A stretch of 64,000 nt of DNA from Onthophagus taurus (GCF_036711975.1 NC_091966.1:2487501-2551500), one strand, 5' to 3'. Counted from the stretch's first letter, positions 48,701-59,238 are shown. Notes: generated by a model from the letters alone, not told the origin. Made by a program: numbers and translations.

Positions 48701-50881
48701 ATTCTGATCTTGAATTATTGCTTCAGAACGCCACGTGCCATTGTTTATCTATAAATGCATCAAAATCCTCTGTTATCATCTTTGGAGGAGTTAATTTAGG
48801 TGTTGCGCTGGACTCTGATTTGCGATTTAGAAGACATGTCAGAAGTCTTCTTCTGCGGGCTTATTCAACTCTCAAGCATTGTATTCCAACAAAAACCTTT
48901 TACATTAAAAATTAAGAATATATTTGTGCGAAGCACTTGTGTTATTCATCTTTAACTAAGGGGATCCGCTTTACCATTCTTGCTCTGATGCTGCGGACAG
49001 AATTCGAATTCAACGGGTACAGAACTCTTGCCTTCGTTTTATATTTAGGATCAGAAGATATCTAACTCGCTTGCATGGGTTGGTTGGCTAGATATGTCAC
49101 GACGAAGAATTTTACACCGTGCTTGTTTGTATCATAAAATACTTATTTATAAGACTCCTCCTTATTTATATAACAAAATTAGTTATCGTACTGATGTTCA
49201 TAATATAAATGTTAGACGCAGGTATACGTTAACAATACCAAAGCATCGGCTTAAATTGTTTGAGCGAGCTTTTTCATACTGTGTGTCTAACATTTATAAC
49301 AACATTCCTATTCGGATGAGGCTGGAGAATGAGCGCGGATTCAAGAGAAAACTTAAAGTGGAGCTGTGGATGCAGCAGGAGGAAATGAGTCATCGTTAAT
49401 ATCATTAGTACCTTTTTTATGATTTCACCTTTTGTTTTTAATTTCAATTCGTTAAATTATAATTTTCTGAGTTGATTGACTTGGTGCTAGGTTGGGTTTT
49501 GATTCATCATTATAATGTATTATATGTTTTTTTTTATATTCAAGGGCCACGAAAAACAGTTTAGCATTCTTAACTGACTTGGTCCTTTTTAGCTCCAAAT
49601 TTAGTTTAATTGATATTTTGTTTGATTATGTTACTTTTTATTGTTTTTTATTTTGTAGTTTCTTTTTTGTAATTCTTTTTGCATGTAATGGGGTTAATAA
49701 ATATATATTATTATTATTATTACTTGATAAAAAACATTGCTAAAAGTATGTAACTAACTGTAATGTAATTATGGATTTTGTGGCAGATCGTAGTCCTACT
49801 AGTAGGTACTGTTGATATAAGAAGACACAGGTACCGCTTGGCGTGTCCCACACGAACAGCAATTATTAATATTCATACCACTTGTCGACAGTACAAGAAT
49901 AAAGAAGTGCTGATCAGTTTTGCCATAGTATGATGGACAAATGTAATATTGATGCTGCGCTTTGGAACAACAATATTTTATTGATGCCCATTAATTTGAG
50001 AAATGCTCATAATTGGACTGAAGAAAATCCAAATGAAGACAGATTGTTTTTCTAATATTCATTAACGACAGTATTCAAAAAAAACGAGGTTGTATTTTTT
50101 TATGAATAATTCTAAAACGATGGGTCTAATCAAAAATTTCTAAGAGTAAAAATAATTTTAAAAAGAAATAGGCTTAATAAAAACGTTTTAAGGAAATAAC
50201 CTTTCTGAACATCCTGTATAGCATTGATCACGTGGTTGCATATTTTCAAAAATGATATCAAACGATTTCTTATGATAACATTGCACTGTTGGCAAAATTT
50301 TATATTTTTAATTGTAAGACAAACAACATTGAAAATATTTAATTGATTTATGACATTTATGGGTTTACTTACAGAAACACCCTGTATTTAATAATGTATG
50401 ACTCAACCAATTTTTAAAACTGTATAAAAATTCATCTTGGGCCGTCTACAAAACTATATTTAAGATCGTTTTTATACACAGATGGTAAATTTTATCTATC
50501 AAAAGAATGACAAAAAAAAGACACGATAACGTTTAAAAATTGCGCAACCTAAATATTTTGAAAGGCAGCAAACAAATGTTATTGTAAACGTTGTACAATT
50601 TCCGGGAAATACACTTATTTAAACCCGTTTTTTTCCAATTTAAATTTACACCATAAAATTAATTTAGAAACAAAAAAATAAAATAGAAAGACAAGTTTCT
50701 ATTTTAGTCGAAATCTAAATAATTCAAATACTCCCCACATAGAGAGCCTTCAAGATTCAAAAAGGACAAACATCTGTGTTGAAAAAAAATTATTTTCTCA
50801 TTCAAAATCATTAAATCCAAACTTTTCGATTTAATTCTTATTCTATCTTACCTTAAATGGGTAGTATTGATGACTAGCCAT
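36695..50881 (-). CDS. AnxB9: Annexin B9-type, with two alternative last exons
   Basis: Coding exons, 5' to 3' on minus: 50852-50881 ([10 protein letters not shown]), 43326-43707, 43194-43273, 42894-43140, 42653-42834, then either 37055-37105 or 36695-36751. Phases agree throughout, and the product is 323 or 325 residues, the normal size for a four-repeat annexin. Annexins bind acidic phospholipids in a calcium-dependent way and act in membrane trafficking and cytoskeleton contact. Calcium loops: GMGT at 36-39 (repeat I) and 108-111 (II), the degenerate GKLGT at 191-195 (III), GLGT at 267-270 (IV). The N-terminus [13 protein letters not shown] and the whole order match insect annexin B9. Three internal introns are only 52-59 bp; intron 1 (7.1 kb) and intron 5 (5.5 kb) are filled with mobile elements. 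Confidence 0.95.
37055..37105 (-). CDS. AnxB9: Annexin proximal last exon
   Basis: After the acceptor TTTTGCAG the exon reads [16 protein letters not shown] and stops. This is the canonical end of annexin repeat IV and joins in phase to exon 42653-42834, which ends ...EDWIA. Confidence 0.9.
   Translation of the reverse strand, partial: GDTSGDYKKVLLALVD
37106..38745. other. Left part of annexin intron 5
   Basis: No gene recognised. 37380-37620 is less AT-rich and reads like the worn edge of a mobile element, but I cannot name it. Confidence 0.35.
38750..39465 (+). mobile_element. 5'-truncated LINE (Jockey/CR1-like), 3' end
   Basis: The plus-strand translation gives [20 protein letters not shown] (YADD at 38803-38814), then [16 protein letters not shown] and [18 protein letters not shown], the usual order after RT motif C in Jockey/CR1-like LINEs. 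A C-terminal piece ([14 protein letters not shown]...) follows in another frame. The element ends with GCAATAAAGATATATA and a short TTA repeat. In-frame stops and deletions mean it is dead. It lies antisense in annexin intron 5. Confidence 0.8.
40780..41850. mobile_element. Fold-back element with internal 324-bp tandem duplication
   Basis: The left part (CCTTTAAAATGAGTCC..., CACTTCCGGTTTGAAACGTC, AATTTTGACATATTTG) reappears inverted on the right (CAAATATGTCAAAATTGACG-like, AACCGGAAGTTG, GGACTCATTTTAAAG). Between them a segment starting GCACTTATCTCAAAAAAC is duplicated at about 41067 and 41391. Each copy contains a long T run. No coding capacity. Confidence 0.7.
43815..44731. mobile_element. 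Fold-back/MITE-like element, ~0.9 kb, in annexin intron 1
   Basis: The left end (AAAGAAAAATTATGTAATGA, then GTCTAGACCTGGTTTCGGGC) is repeated inverted at the right end (GCCTGAAACCAGGTCTAGAC, then CATTACATAATTTTTCTTT). Homology continues to a hairpin centre near 44353 (GTAGATTATCTAC). The left arm is longer because an inner part containing AGTTCRYAGTGACAAGATGA is duplicated. The short sequence AGATAAAAGAATA occurs on both sides (43766 and 44733) and may be a target duplication, but is not adjacent on the left. Confidence 0.75.
45590..46055 (+). pseudogene. LINE remnant (C-terminal region)
   Basis: Plus-strand translation reads [20 protein letters not shown] and VTNEDIL, followed in another frame by [12 protein letters not shown]. 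This is the FEMW-YRR..RI-W...VTNEEVL and LGHV-R wording of the C-terminus of many insect LINEs. Multiple stops are present. Nearby minus-strand frames at 45604-46053 are shadows. Confidence 0.7.
46310..47110 (+). pseudogene. pogo/Tigger-type DNA transposon remnant
   Basis: 46362-46589 encodes [20 protein letters not shown] and a following acidic ..[14 protein letters not shown], the CENP-B type helix-turn-helix region of Tigger/jerky transposases. Upstream frames read [12 protein letters not shown]. Further fragments downstream ([31 protein letters not shown]) keep the order of a Tigger C-terminus. The DDE domain is largely destroyed. Confidence 0.75.
47575..50393 (+). mobile_element. DNA transposon with long terminal inverted repeats, split by a LINE
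   Basis: The left end TACAGATGTTTCTGTAAGTC matches the inverse of the right end (ACTTACAGAAACACCCTGTA). Homology continues inward, with inner landmarks near 47826-47850 and 50190-50215 and again near 47955-47995 and 50088-50120. Just inside the left arm an ATG at 48066 begins [26 protein letters not shown], which resembles the N-terminal domain (DUF4817-like) of insect transposases. After the inserted [23 protein letters not shown] (49996-50052) resembles the N.RN.HYWSEENP segment of the same transposases. The host element is inactive. Confidence 0.65.
48160..49725 (+). mobile_element. LINE (Jockey/CR1-like) inserted in the transposon
   Basis: Translation passes from the transposase N-terminus into [20 protein letters not shown] and [20 protein letters not shown], the first RT motifs. 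Then come [11 protein letters not shown] (48631-48663), an [15 protein letters not shown] segment, and a C-terminal segment at 49094-49399 with [15 protein letters not shown] and [19 protein letters not shown]. It ends with GGGGTTAATAAATATATA and an ATT repeat (about 49700-49722), like the LINE at 39.4 kb. Several frame breaks; not functional. Confidence 0.8.
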
Positions 50882-50983
50882 GATTTAAAACTGCTTAACG
50901 TGATAGACTAGAAAGAAATAAAAAAACACCGTTAATTTAACACGGAGAATGAGTCGTTAACGGGTCTACGGTCCAGGAATAAC

Positions 50984-51011
50984 TGAAGATCTCAAACTCT
51001 TTACCGATATA
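50984..51011 (-). promoter_or_regulatory. AnxB9: Candidate annexin core promoter
   Basis: On minus, TTTTATATC sits about 27 bp before TTCAGTT, an initiator-like sequence with +1 at about 50984. This would give a 5' UTR of about 100 bp. The same AT stretch reads TATAAAA on plus, so direction is uncertain. Confidence 0.35.
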
Positions 51012-52320
51012 AAACCAGTCGGTGATGTCAGTTCTATATTTAAAAATGATTAACAAGTTCGAGGTAAAACAACCGTCTATAAACTTTGTTTAATCAACTC
51101 GTAATCATTTCATTTGAAACGTATCAATAAAGTTTTCTTTAATACTCATTTAAATAATCATTCCATGTCAATCGATCAATACTTTTTTTTTCATGGATGA
51201 AGAACTCAAAATAAATTAACATCGATTATCTAAATACAATAAATATCACTAAGATTATCTTGATTAGTGTCTAAATTGATCGGTTTTAATTTGATTACAA
51301 ATTTATATTTTCTCAAAAAAAATTGTATTAAGAAATAAAATAGGTTAAACCGGTTTTTATTACATAAAGTCGTTGGTAAAGGCAAGAGACACGACTTTTA
51401 TTATAAAATCATTATCGCAACTTTCAATGATAACGTGTATTTAGGGATTACTTACCTGGAGTTTTTAAAGATAAGATTTAACTGGAATTATTGGAAATAC
51501 CGGGCACACCCACAGCCTGCTGGGATGGTTTTAGTGTCGAATGAGTACGCATGCGCTCAAAAAAATGATGACATCAAAATTATATTACAATTTAAATCAA
51601 AAGTAATTAATATAAATAATTACTTAGTCATCTTAATTTTTTCTATTTATATAACAACTAAGAATTTCATGGAAATTTATCTTAGTCATCGGTTGTAAGA
51701 TCGCGTTCATGAACGAATGAGTCATTTTACTACATTTAATTCGTAATAATTACATTTCTTAGTTCTTTTAATTAATTAATAACAAAATATTTTTTTAATT
51801 TAACGAAAAACATTTCGTTTTTCTTATCACCAACACCAACAAAGTTTTGTTACACGGAAATGGTTTTTCCTTAATCAAATTCCCTGCGGTTGTTAAATGC
51901 AAGATAACATTGTTTCTGAAATTAATTAAGATAATATTTAAACTTTGATAGAGTTAAATGATATAAAAAGGAAATATTTTAAAATTTGATATCACTCTGT
52001 ATTACCAACTTAAATTTCTAATTTAAAAAAAAAATCGTTTTATATCTCAATCCATTTTTGAATATAATAAAATTAATTTTTAATAAAAATCAAATAATAT
52101 CAACAACTTAAAATAAAATATTAATGAATTAATGTTTTATTAAAACGGAATTAATTTAATTTTTAAATAGAAATCTACATTACCGACATAAAAACGTCAA
52201 AATCAGCAGCGCAACAGCTGTTTAGTCTAACGTCTGACAGCTATTACATTATTTACCCTCTTTATACAATTTTTTACAGTTAATATAATCGACTCGAAAG
52301 CGCCGTTATCGAATACAATC

Positions 52321-52335
52321 ATGTTGTCACCGTAA
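52321..52335 (+). promoter_or_regulatory. Short upstream ORF before TMEM104
   Basis: ATG TTG TCA CCG TAA ends 11 bp before the TMEM104 start codon. If it lies in the 5' UTR it could lower translation; the transcript start is not known. Confidence 0.35.
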
Positions 52336-52346
52336 CAACCCCTAGA

Positions 52347-55300
52347 ATGCCTTCCGGTGAACCACAACCCGATTTATATTCATCATGGGTAAGTTTTGCA
52401 AAAATTTCGACAATAAAAAAAGTGAAAGTGTTTCTTTTTTAGGTTGGTTTGGTATATGTGTTCAATTTAATCGTTGGAACGGGCGCCTTAACACTGCCAG
52501 CGTCTTTTTCAAAAGCTGGTTGGTTGTTGAGCGTAATACTTCTTATTATCTTAGCATTGGTTAGTTTTGTAACGGTTACCTTTATAATAGAAAGCATTGC
52601 TTGTGCCAATGCCACTATACAGTGGAGAAAAATTCAACATCACAAAATTGATGGGGTAAGCAAATTATTCAAAAAAATGCCTTTATTGTTAGATTTGTCA
52701 TCATAAATTTCTTTTGTTTGTAATCTTTGTAGTTTATAAAAACTTTAAGGTCAATTTGATTAGATATCTTTAGTAATAACAATTTAAACTTTACCATGCT
52801 GACTAATAACCAGATGATATATTATGTTTATGGCAATAATAAGTTAGACAACTTTAATCATGGTTATTTTTGCATCTACTTTCTTCCTGATATAAGATTT
52901 ATTCTGGTAGTTTGATGTCAAAGACATATTGAAGAATGTACATATGCCCAGGTATATTTGGTAAAGCTCTCACCTTCTCAAGAGGGTGAAAATTTTAGGA
53001 GAACTAAGATCCATAACACACACTTTGTATCAGTTTTATTTTGATATATAATTTTGAATTTTAGAAAATATGTTTTACATACTGTATAGCAAATTTTTTT
53101 AATCACTTGCCAGCACATCTTTGTAGTACATCTTTAAAACCTTTTAAAAACAGTATAAAGATTATTTATTCAATAAGCAATGATTATTTTTTGGGGCGTG
53201 CAGCTGGGGGTGAGTCAGAACTTTCAGAAATACCTATTATTTTAAATATTATGCGCCAATTGTATAAAAGTGTTGCACAGTAATACATGGTGTGGTGGAG
53301 GACTAATTCACTGTAATTGAACTCCACCATGAGATTGCCTCTAAAAGTAAATTTTTTCTATATTATAATCGTTTTTCCTTATTTGCGATTTTTTGTACTT
53401 TTTCTTTTTCTATTTATTTATTTATGTGAGGCAATAAAGCGATTATTATTATTATTATATCAATTCCAGTGCCTCGCCCGCAAGCGACCTCAGCAATTTG
53501 AGGTGAAATTGTCAGTCTCTTATAACAGTCAATACAAAGTCTCTTATAAGAAGACATTTATCATCAAACCTGGGATGAAATCGTTTCTTATACATCTTGG
53601 TAAAGATGCAAACTCTCTCATAAGAAGGCGCTAGAATCTTCTCTCAAAACTGACGATATCGTTTTGATAAATCAAATGCAGCGCCTCGCTCCTAAGCGAC
53701 CTCGGCGATTTGGGACGATATCTTCCTTATACAGTGATTTCACTTAAGATGCAATATACAAAAATTTATTTCCATAGAAACCAGGGTGTAACTTACACTA
53801 TGTTAATAGACTGCCTAAGTCTGACGTCACAGAGATGGGTGGAACTTATACTGACTCCAAACAATTTCATTGCTAACGATAAATCGCCAAAAAATGTCAT
53901 TTGAAATGTCATCGTCTTAGTTTATTTTATTTTAACACTAATGAAAAATTGCATATGGTGATTTACCGTTAGCAACGAAAATGTTTGGAGTCGGTATAAG
54001 CTTTGCCCATCTCTATGACATCAAGGCTTAGGTTGTCTATTAATAATCGTAAACGACGTGACCTGTGTAATATTGGCTGCATATCTCAATGTGTAGTGGT
54101 AGCTTGGATAATTTTAAATTAGTAACGAGATGTTGACAGCTGATTGAACGTTATTGTTATTGTTGTGATTCTCGTACGCTTTGTGAGTTTCCGATTTTCT
54201 TCGTTCTTTAACCGTTTTTGCTGCCTTTATATTTTGCGAAACAGTTCTTTTTAGAACTATCGTTGTTTCTAGTTTCTAGCGGTTGCTTTAAGCGGTAAGT
54301 CAATAAACAAATCAAACTAACGATAACGTTCAGTGAAAATTTCTTTTAGATTTTATATATTTTCATATTTAAAATATTTTTTTAATTATTAAAATATATC
54401 TAAATATACTTCAAACGGCTTTTAAAGTTAATGAATTGTCGCCATCGTTTTTAGGAACTTTCGTCGCGTTGCAATACCAATTTGTGATATTGGTTGCATA
54501 CTTTGTCGACACGATAATTAAGTAACACATTGTACTTTGTTTCACACAAAATGCAACAAGTAACACTACTAGAAAGAACTAGAAACATGTGAGTTAGCCG
54601 TATGTCTCTTGAGACGGCTAAACCCGAATCATTCTAGTTCTTAGTCTAGCACTGCATAACAATTAAAACTAGAACTAACACTAGACCTAGAACTAGAAAG
54701 TTTCGGGTTTAGCCGTGCGTCTTCAGACGTATCATTTGGATTTAACCGCACGTCTCTAAAGACGGCTAAACCCGAAATTTTCTAGTTCTAGGTTTAGTGT
54801 TAGTTCTAGTTTTATTTCAGTAAAAATAGACAACAATTTAGCGCTTAATAACAATTAAAACTATAACTAAAACTAACACAAGAGCTAGAACTAGAATCAT
54901 TCGGGTTTAGCCATCTTGAGAGACGTGCGGCTAAATCCGGATGTTTCTAGTTCTAGGTCTAGTGTTAGTTCTAGTTTTACACTAGCACTCTCACTAGAAC
55001 TAACACAAGACCTAGAACTAGAATCATTTGGCTTTAGCCGTCTTGAGAGACGATAAAGGAAATAGTTCTAGATCTAGTATTAGTTCTAGTTTTAATTGTT
55101 ATTCAGCATAAGATTGTAGTATATTTTTATTGAACGAAAAGTAGAACTAACACTAGACTTAGAACTAGAAATATTCGCGTTTTTTGTGCGTCTCTTAAAA
55201 TGGAAGTTCAGAGTTATCCTAATGACGTCACCTTTTCTAAACAAAACTTTTCCTTTGCAAAACTATCCAATACCTGTACTATTAAGCTATGTTGCATTTT

Positions 55301-57909
55301 ATGTGGGACAATGCAAGTGCATAGTAGTTTCGTAACTATCGTTACTGCATTCATGTATTACTAGTTATACATATGAAATTCCCGGTATGTCTTGGTAAAG
55401 ATACAAAGTCTTGTATGAGATTGTGCTTACTCTTAAAACGTCGAAGTCGCTTGCATGCGAGGCGCTAGAATCTAAAGCTGAACCTCGGCGATTAACGTGA
55501 AAAGTTTTTATCCTTAGTACGCATTTCCTCTCACTTATAGGTTTGAAGTCTACGACATTAGGTTTGGCTAAATTGGCTCCCATTCTATAAAGAGTATGTA
55601 TGTATGTTTCTAGTTAAGTTTGCATCTTCCGTCCGCTGTTTCGAGGCTTCACTTGAAGTTCTATAACATATAGTTCTTTTTCCGGTGTTGTGTTGTCAGC
55701 CCTACGGATTCTGGATTCGCGGGAAGGCAGGCTATTACGCCCGCAGCACTTTGACCTCAGCAGATCCCTTCCGTCATTTGGTTAGCATTAGGGTCCTTCC
55801 AGCCATATTACCTTGGAGGCAAAGGCTAGAATTTGTCTTGGTTGTGCTGCCCTGATTCCACTCATGCTAATCTGGATATCTCCAAAAATGGATAACCTTA
55901 ATGTTTCGAGGATCACGCAGTCGCATAAAATGTGTTCCGCTGATTCCTCCTCCTCACCGCATCCTCTGCAGATGTCGGTGTCACTTATTCTCATGTTTAG
56001 TAAGTGTTTCTGTAGATGTCAGTGTCCAGTGATTAGACCTATAACCAAACGTAGGTTCTTCCTGGACAGCCTCATAAATAAATCTGTTCGTTTAGGATCA
56101 GGGTACATCAGAGCCTCTTTGGCTTGACGACATTCTGGTGTCCTGTCCCAGTAATTTAGAAACTTCTTACGTGTTTCCTCTTTTTGAAGCTCTATTAAAG
56201 GCCTTATTATTTGTCCACCATGTCGTGAAGCTTATTTCCCGAATGACCCTTTGTCCAACAGATCGTAATCTCATTGCTAGCGGCTGCCTCACAAAGTCAG
56301 CCCCACGATTAATCCCTAACCTGGAGGACCAGGAACTTTTCTGTCGGGGTTACCATACCCTAACCAATCGGTACTGCTTATTTAAGTGCTAGAAAAATTC
56401 GCTCTTCGCCCTGTCTCGTCCGCTACATAACATGCATTCGTTGCACACACAAGGGGATCACGCGACTATTATCTTCGGGGACGTGTGAGTAGAGTTTCAT
56501 TGGTAAAGCTGCTATTGTTGCTCGAACGCCTATGGGCATTTCTTAAAGTTTTAATATTGAATAGACATCAGTAACCCATCCAGCCCCTTAAGACTCCTTA
56601 CCAACATTTTACCATTAAAAGAGACTACATCGATGTGTTATTATTTTTCTTATTTATGTATATAACAATAAATTAATTTTTGTTTAAATTTATATTAAAT
56701 CAATGAATTAATTTTTAGGAGAGTGAAGCTATAGTCGATTCTGGATCGGAATCGGAAGATACAAACGAACAAACTGCAATAGTTCAAACTTCAAGACTAC
56801 GCAGCCGTTATTATTCTCTGAACGAAAAGGTGGAATTGGGAGAAATAGCTGCGTTATATTTTAATAAATGGGGTCGAATCAGTTTTTACCTTTCCCTTTG
56901 CGTTTACCTTTACGGCGATCTCGCGATATACGCGGCTGCCGTCGCAAAATCCCTTTCTGATATAGCGTGTACTTCCAATGCGACGTCCGAAGATTTCGGA
57001 ACTCCGTGTTGGGAGGACGCGCCAATCGAAAAGGCGGATATTTATCGGATTTTCGTCGTCTTTTTTGCTATACTAGTCGGTCCTTTTACCTATTTTAACG
57101 TACAAAAAACGAAGTATTTACAATTGTGCACCACTACGATGAGATGGTGTGCTTTTATGATAATGGTTACCTTGGCGTGTGTTCGTTTGGCGAAGAATGG
57201 GGCGATGGGACATCCGTTAATGTTCGATTTCGACGGTGTGCCTGCACTGATAGGCGCTAGCGTTTATAGTTTTATGTGTCACCATTCGTTACCGGGTTTA
57301 GTGGCTCCGTTTTCGGAGAAACAATATGTAGTAAGACAAATTGGTCTTGATTACGTTTTAATTTGTATGTTTTACCTGCTTTTAGCTTTAACGGGTACGT
57401 TTGCTTTTAAGGAATTAAATGATTTATATACGTTAAACTTTTTACCAAATAACGGCGATTATAGCGGAATTTTTATGAAAATTATATTATATTTTTTAAG
57501 TTTATTCCCAGTTTTTACGCTCTCTACCAGTTTTCCTATAATCGCTATAACCCTACAAAATAATTTAAAAGCTTTATTTTTAGACGTAAATAACATGGAT
57601 AGGTACAACTTTGTTTTAAGAAAATTAACTTTTCCAACCATCGCCGTTCTACCTCCGATTGCCATTGCGTTTAGTACGCACAATTTGCATTCTTTGGTTA
57701 AATTTACCGGGGCGTACGCTGGCGCTTGTATTCAGTACATAATACCTGCCGCGTTGGTTTATTTGGCACGCGAAAGTTGTAAACAGGAGTTTGGGAGCGG
57801 TTCGAACAATAAATATCGTAGCGCGTTTAGTGGAAAATTTTGGATTTATCTCGTAGTTTGTTGGGCTGTAGGTTGCGTCATTATGGTTACCGTCAATTTT
57901 GCTTTGTAA
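52347..57909 (+). CDS. TMEM104: TMEM104-like multispan membrane protein
   Basis: Three exons: 52347-52388, 52443-52655 and 56719-57909, all in phase 0, with GTAAGT/GTAAGC donors and TTTTAG acceptors; the joined frame is 481 residues, close to human TMEM104 from memory. The first helix segment VGLVYVFNLIVGTGALTLPA is characteristic. It is followed by a second hydrophobic stretch, a short cytosolic-looking acidic linker (ESEAIVDSGSESED), and about nine more hydrophobic segments in exon 3. Family: amino acid/auxin permease-like (SLC32/36/38 fold); substrate unknown. Intron 1 is 54 bp; intron 2 (4.06 kb) carries LINE scraps and palindromic repeats. The start at 52347 follows a 4-codon uORF at 52321 and is the first ATG in frame. 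Confidence 0.93.
53300..53465 (+). mobile_element. LINE 3' tail, severely 5'-truncated
   Basis: GTGAGGCAATAAAGCG followed by an ATT repeat (about 53440-53458) repeats the tail seen at 39.4 and 49.7 kb. Almost only the 3' UTR remains. Confidence 0.55.
53466..53745. repeat. Palindromic GCCTCGCCCGCAAGCGACCTC family, copy 1
   Basis: Two copies of the GC-rich core (GTGCCTCGCCCGCAAGCGAC at about 53470 and GCGCCTCGCTCCTAAGCGAC at about 53683) flank a TCTTATAAGAAG-rich middle and ATACATCTTGGTAAAGATGC. The family also occurs at 55.4, 58.4, 59.3 and 63.4 kb, some copies as head-to-head pairs. Confidence 0.7.
54525..55325. mobile_element. Palindromic CTAGAACTAG-type element
   Basis: ACTAGAACTAACACTAGAC, TAGAACTAGAAA, TTCGGGTTTAGCCG and GAGACG(GCTAAACCCGAA) recur about six times in alternating orientation between 54570 and 55200, making a ladder of hairpins. 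The outer flanks (CACAAAATGCAACA near 54545 and TTGCATTTTATGTGGGACAA near 55291) are inverted copies, probably the element termini. A fragment with the same outer sequence is at 59450-59530. Confidence 0.65.
55380..55500. repeat. Palindromic GC-rich family, copy 2
   Basis: Contains TATGTCTTGGTAAAGATACA, GTCGCTTGCATGCGAGGCGC (variant core) and CCTCGGCGATTAACG. It cuts into the LINE fragment at 55500-55583. Confidence 0.55.
55500..55583 (-). pseudogene. LINE endonuclease fragment
   Basis: Minus-strand translation gives MGANLAKPNVVDFKPISERK and CVLRIKT, wording typical of the endonuclease domain of an insect LINE (NAKPNV.DF.PISER.CVLRI). It is cut by the palindromic repeat at its 3' side. Confidence 0.5.
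55690..56390 (-). pseudogene. LINE C-terminal fragment (RNase H end and zinc knuckle)
   Basis: Minus-strand translation includes KRTDLFMRLSRKNLRLVIGL (about 56030-56090) and then a CRGC....SAEHILCDC zinc-knuckle-like segment (about 55912-55970). This order is usual at the C-terminus of I/R1/Jockey-group LINEs that carry RNase H. The plus-strand frames here are shadows. Confidence 0.65.
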
Positions 57910-58200
57910 TTGTGATAATAATAACACGAGTACGATCTCTCTTTCTCTAACTCTCGGCTAAGTTTTAACAAAGAAAAACGTTTTAGTAAATGTAGAAGTA
58001 TTATAACTCGTAACTTTGTATTCCTAAGACCCTAAAACCGTACTGATATATTTTTATACCAATTAATAAATTAGTATATTTTTTATGTGGACTAATAATA
58101 AAAACTTTATATACACGTGTATGTAAATATTAAAAGGAAATAAATTCAAATAAATTTCATTTATTTTGGATTATTTTAGTTCCTTTTGGTTATCAATTTT
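57910..58200 (+). terminator. TMEM104: TMEM104 3' UTR with poly(A) signals
   Basis: AATAAA occurs at 58097-58102, 58139-58144 and 58149-58154, about 190-245 bp after the stop codon. Confidence 0.55.
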
Positions 58201-58329
58201 TATATAACAGCATGAGTAGAAACTAAATTACATTGTTATTTTTGGCTATTCGTGTCAAAATGTTTAAACATTTTTGACATTGGTTATCATTTACTTTGTA
58301 GATATTGAATGTGTTTCAAATTAGCTGAG

Positions 58330-58672
58330 TCGTGATTGAGGTGAGTACTCAAGTAACTAAGTCTTTTATAAGAAGAAATTAATCCTCAAACCGGCGAGGT
58401 GCGCGAATCCTCCAAAGTCGACAATTTTGTGTTAATATATCAATTCGAGCACTTCGCCCGCAAGCGACCTCGGCGATTTAAGGCGAAATTGTTCCTTCTA
58501 TGTCTAGATAACGATGCAAAAACTCTTATAAAATAATATGTACCCTCAAACCGCCGAGGTCGCTTGCGGGCGAGGCGATAGAATCCTGCAAAGTCAACAA
58601 TTTTGTTTTGATATATTTATTGCTGTGCCTCGTCCGCAAGCGGCCTCAGAGATTTGAGACGAAATTCTTCTT
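58330..58672. repeat. Palindromic GC-rich family, copy 3 (double)
   Basis: Cores at about 58448 (CGCCCGCAAGCGACCTCGGC), 58554 (inverted: GAGGTCGCTTGCGGGCGAGG) and 58627 alternate in orientation, separated by CTTATAA-rich spacers. Confidence 0.7.
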
Positions 58673-59238
58673 ATACAGGGTGATTTATACCATACGGAGC
58701 AGACTAAAAGGGTAGGTACTAGGAGCCAAATTGAAGATATTTTTCTAATCAAATTTTCACCACAACTTAATAATCACAAAGATATAGAACGTTAAAGTTG
58801 AAGTAATGGCCGAGCATTTCTTACCATATACGGTATTACACTACGCTTAAATTCAAACTGCGAATATTTCGGGGTTACTTAAACAATGCATAATTAATAA
58901 AAATAATAAAATCTTTATAACATAGCAGTTACGGCTATTTAAAAATTTGTTAAAACGCTCAAACGGTGGTGTTTGTTTATTGAGAACCGCTGATACCATG
59001 TTTTTATTGCTGCCAATCCAGTTGATTTGGTTACTTAGCAACGGACAAGTATTTTAATTATTCTTTACTGAATATCAGCGGTTCTCAAAAACGAACGTTA
59101 AATTATTTAAAAAATTAACATGCGATATCTGTGTAACTATTAAGTTTTTAACACAACATTATTAAGAAAATCTCTTCAGTTTTACCTCCAGTACCTACTC
59201 TTTTAGTCTGCTCCGTATGTTATAAATCACCCTGTATA
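58673..59238. mobile_element. MITE, 566 bp, TIR starting TACAGGGTGATTTATA
   Basis: The left terminus (TACAGGGTGATTTATACCAT, then ACGGAGCAGACTAAAAG) is matched by the inverted right terminus up to 59238; TIRs run at least 50 bp. A second inverted pair inside (GAGAACCGCTGATA at about 58980 and TATCAGCGGTTCTC at about 59075) frames the centre. A TA target duplication is likely. It lies inside or next to the palindromic GC-rich family. No transposase. Confidence 0.8.

Larger units (their letters stand above)
50882..52346. other. Divergent promoter region of annexin (-) and TMEM104 (+)
   Basis: About 1.5 kb separates the two start codons. Candidate annexin core promoter elements lie near 50984-51011. 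An open frame at 51435-51698 has no recognisable domain. Close to TMEM104 there is a palindromic AACAGCTGTT (about 52207) and a four-codon upstream ORF (52321-52335). Confidence 0.5.

Noticed and set aside
51435..51698. 87-codon frame between annexin and TMEM104
   Set aside because: AT-rich, no domain, no splice signals that link it to a neighbour.
57459..57927. Minus-strand frames inside TMEM104
   Set aside because: They lie opposite the long conserved membrane-protein exon and have no independent support.
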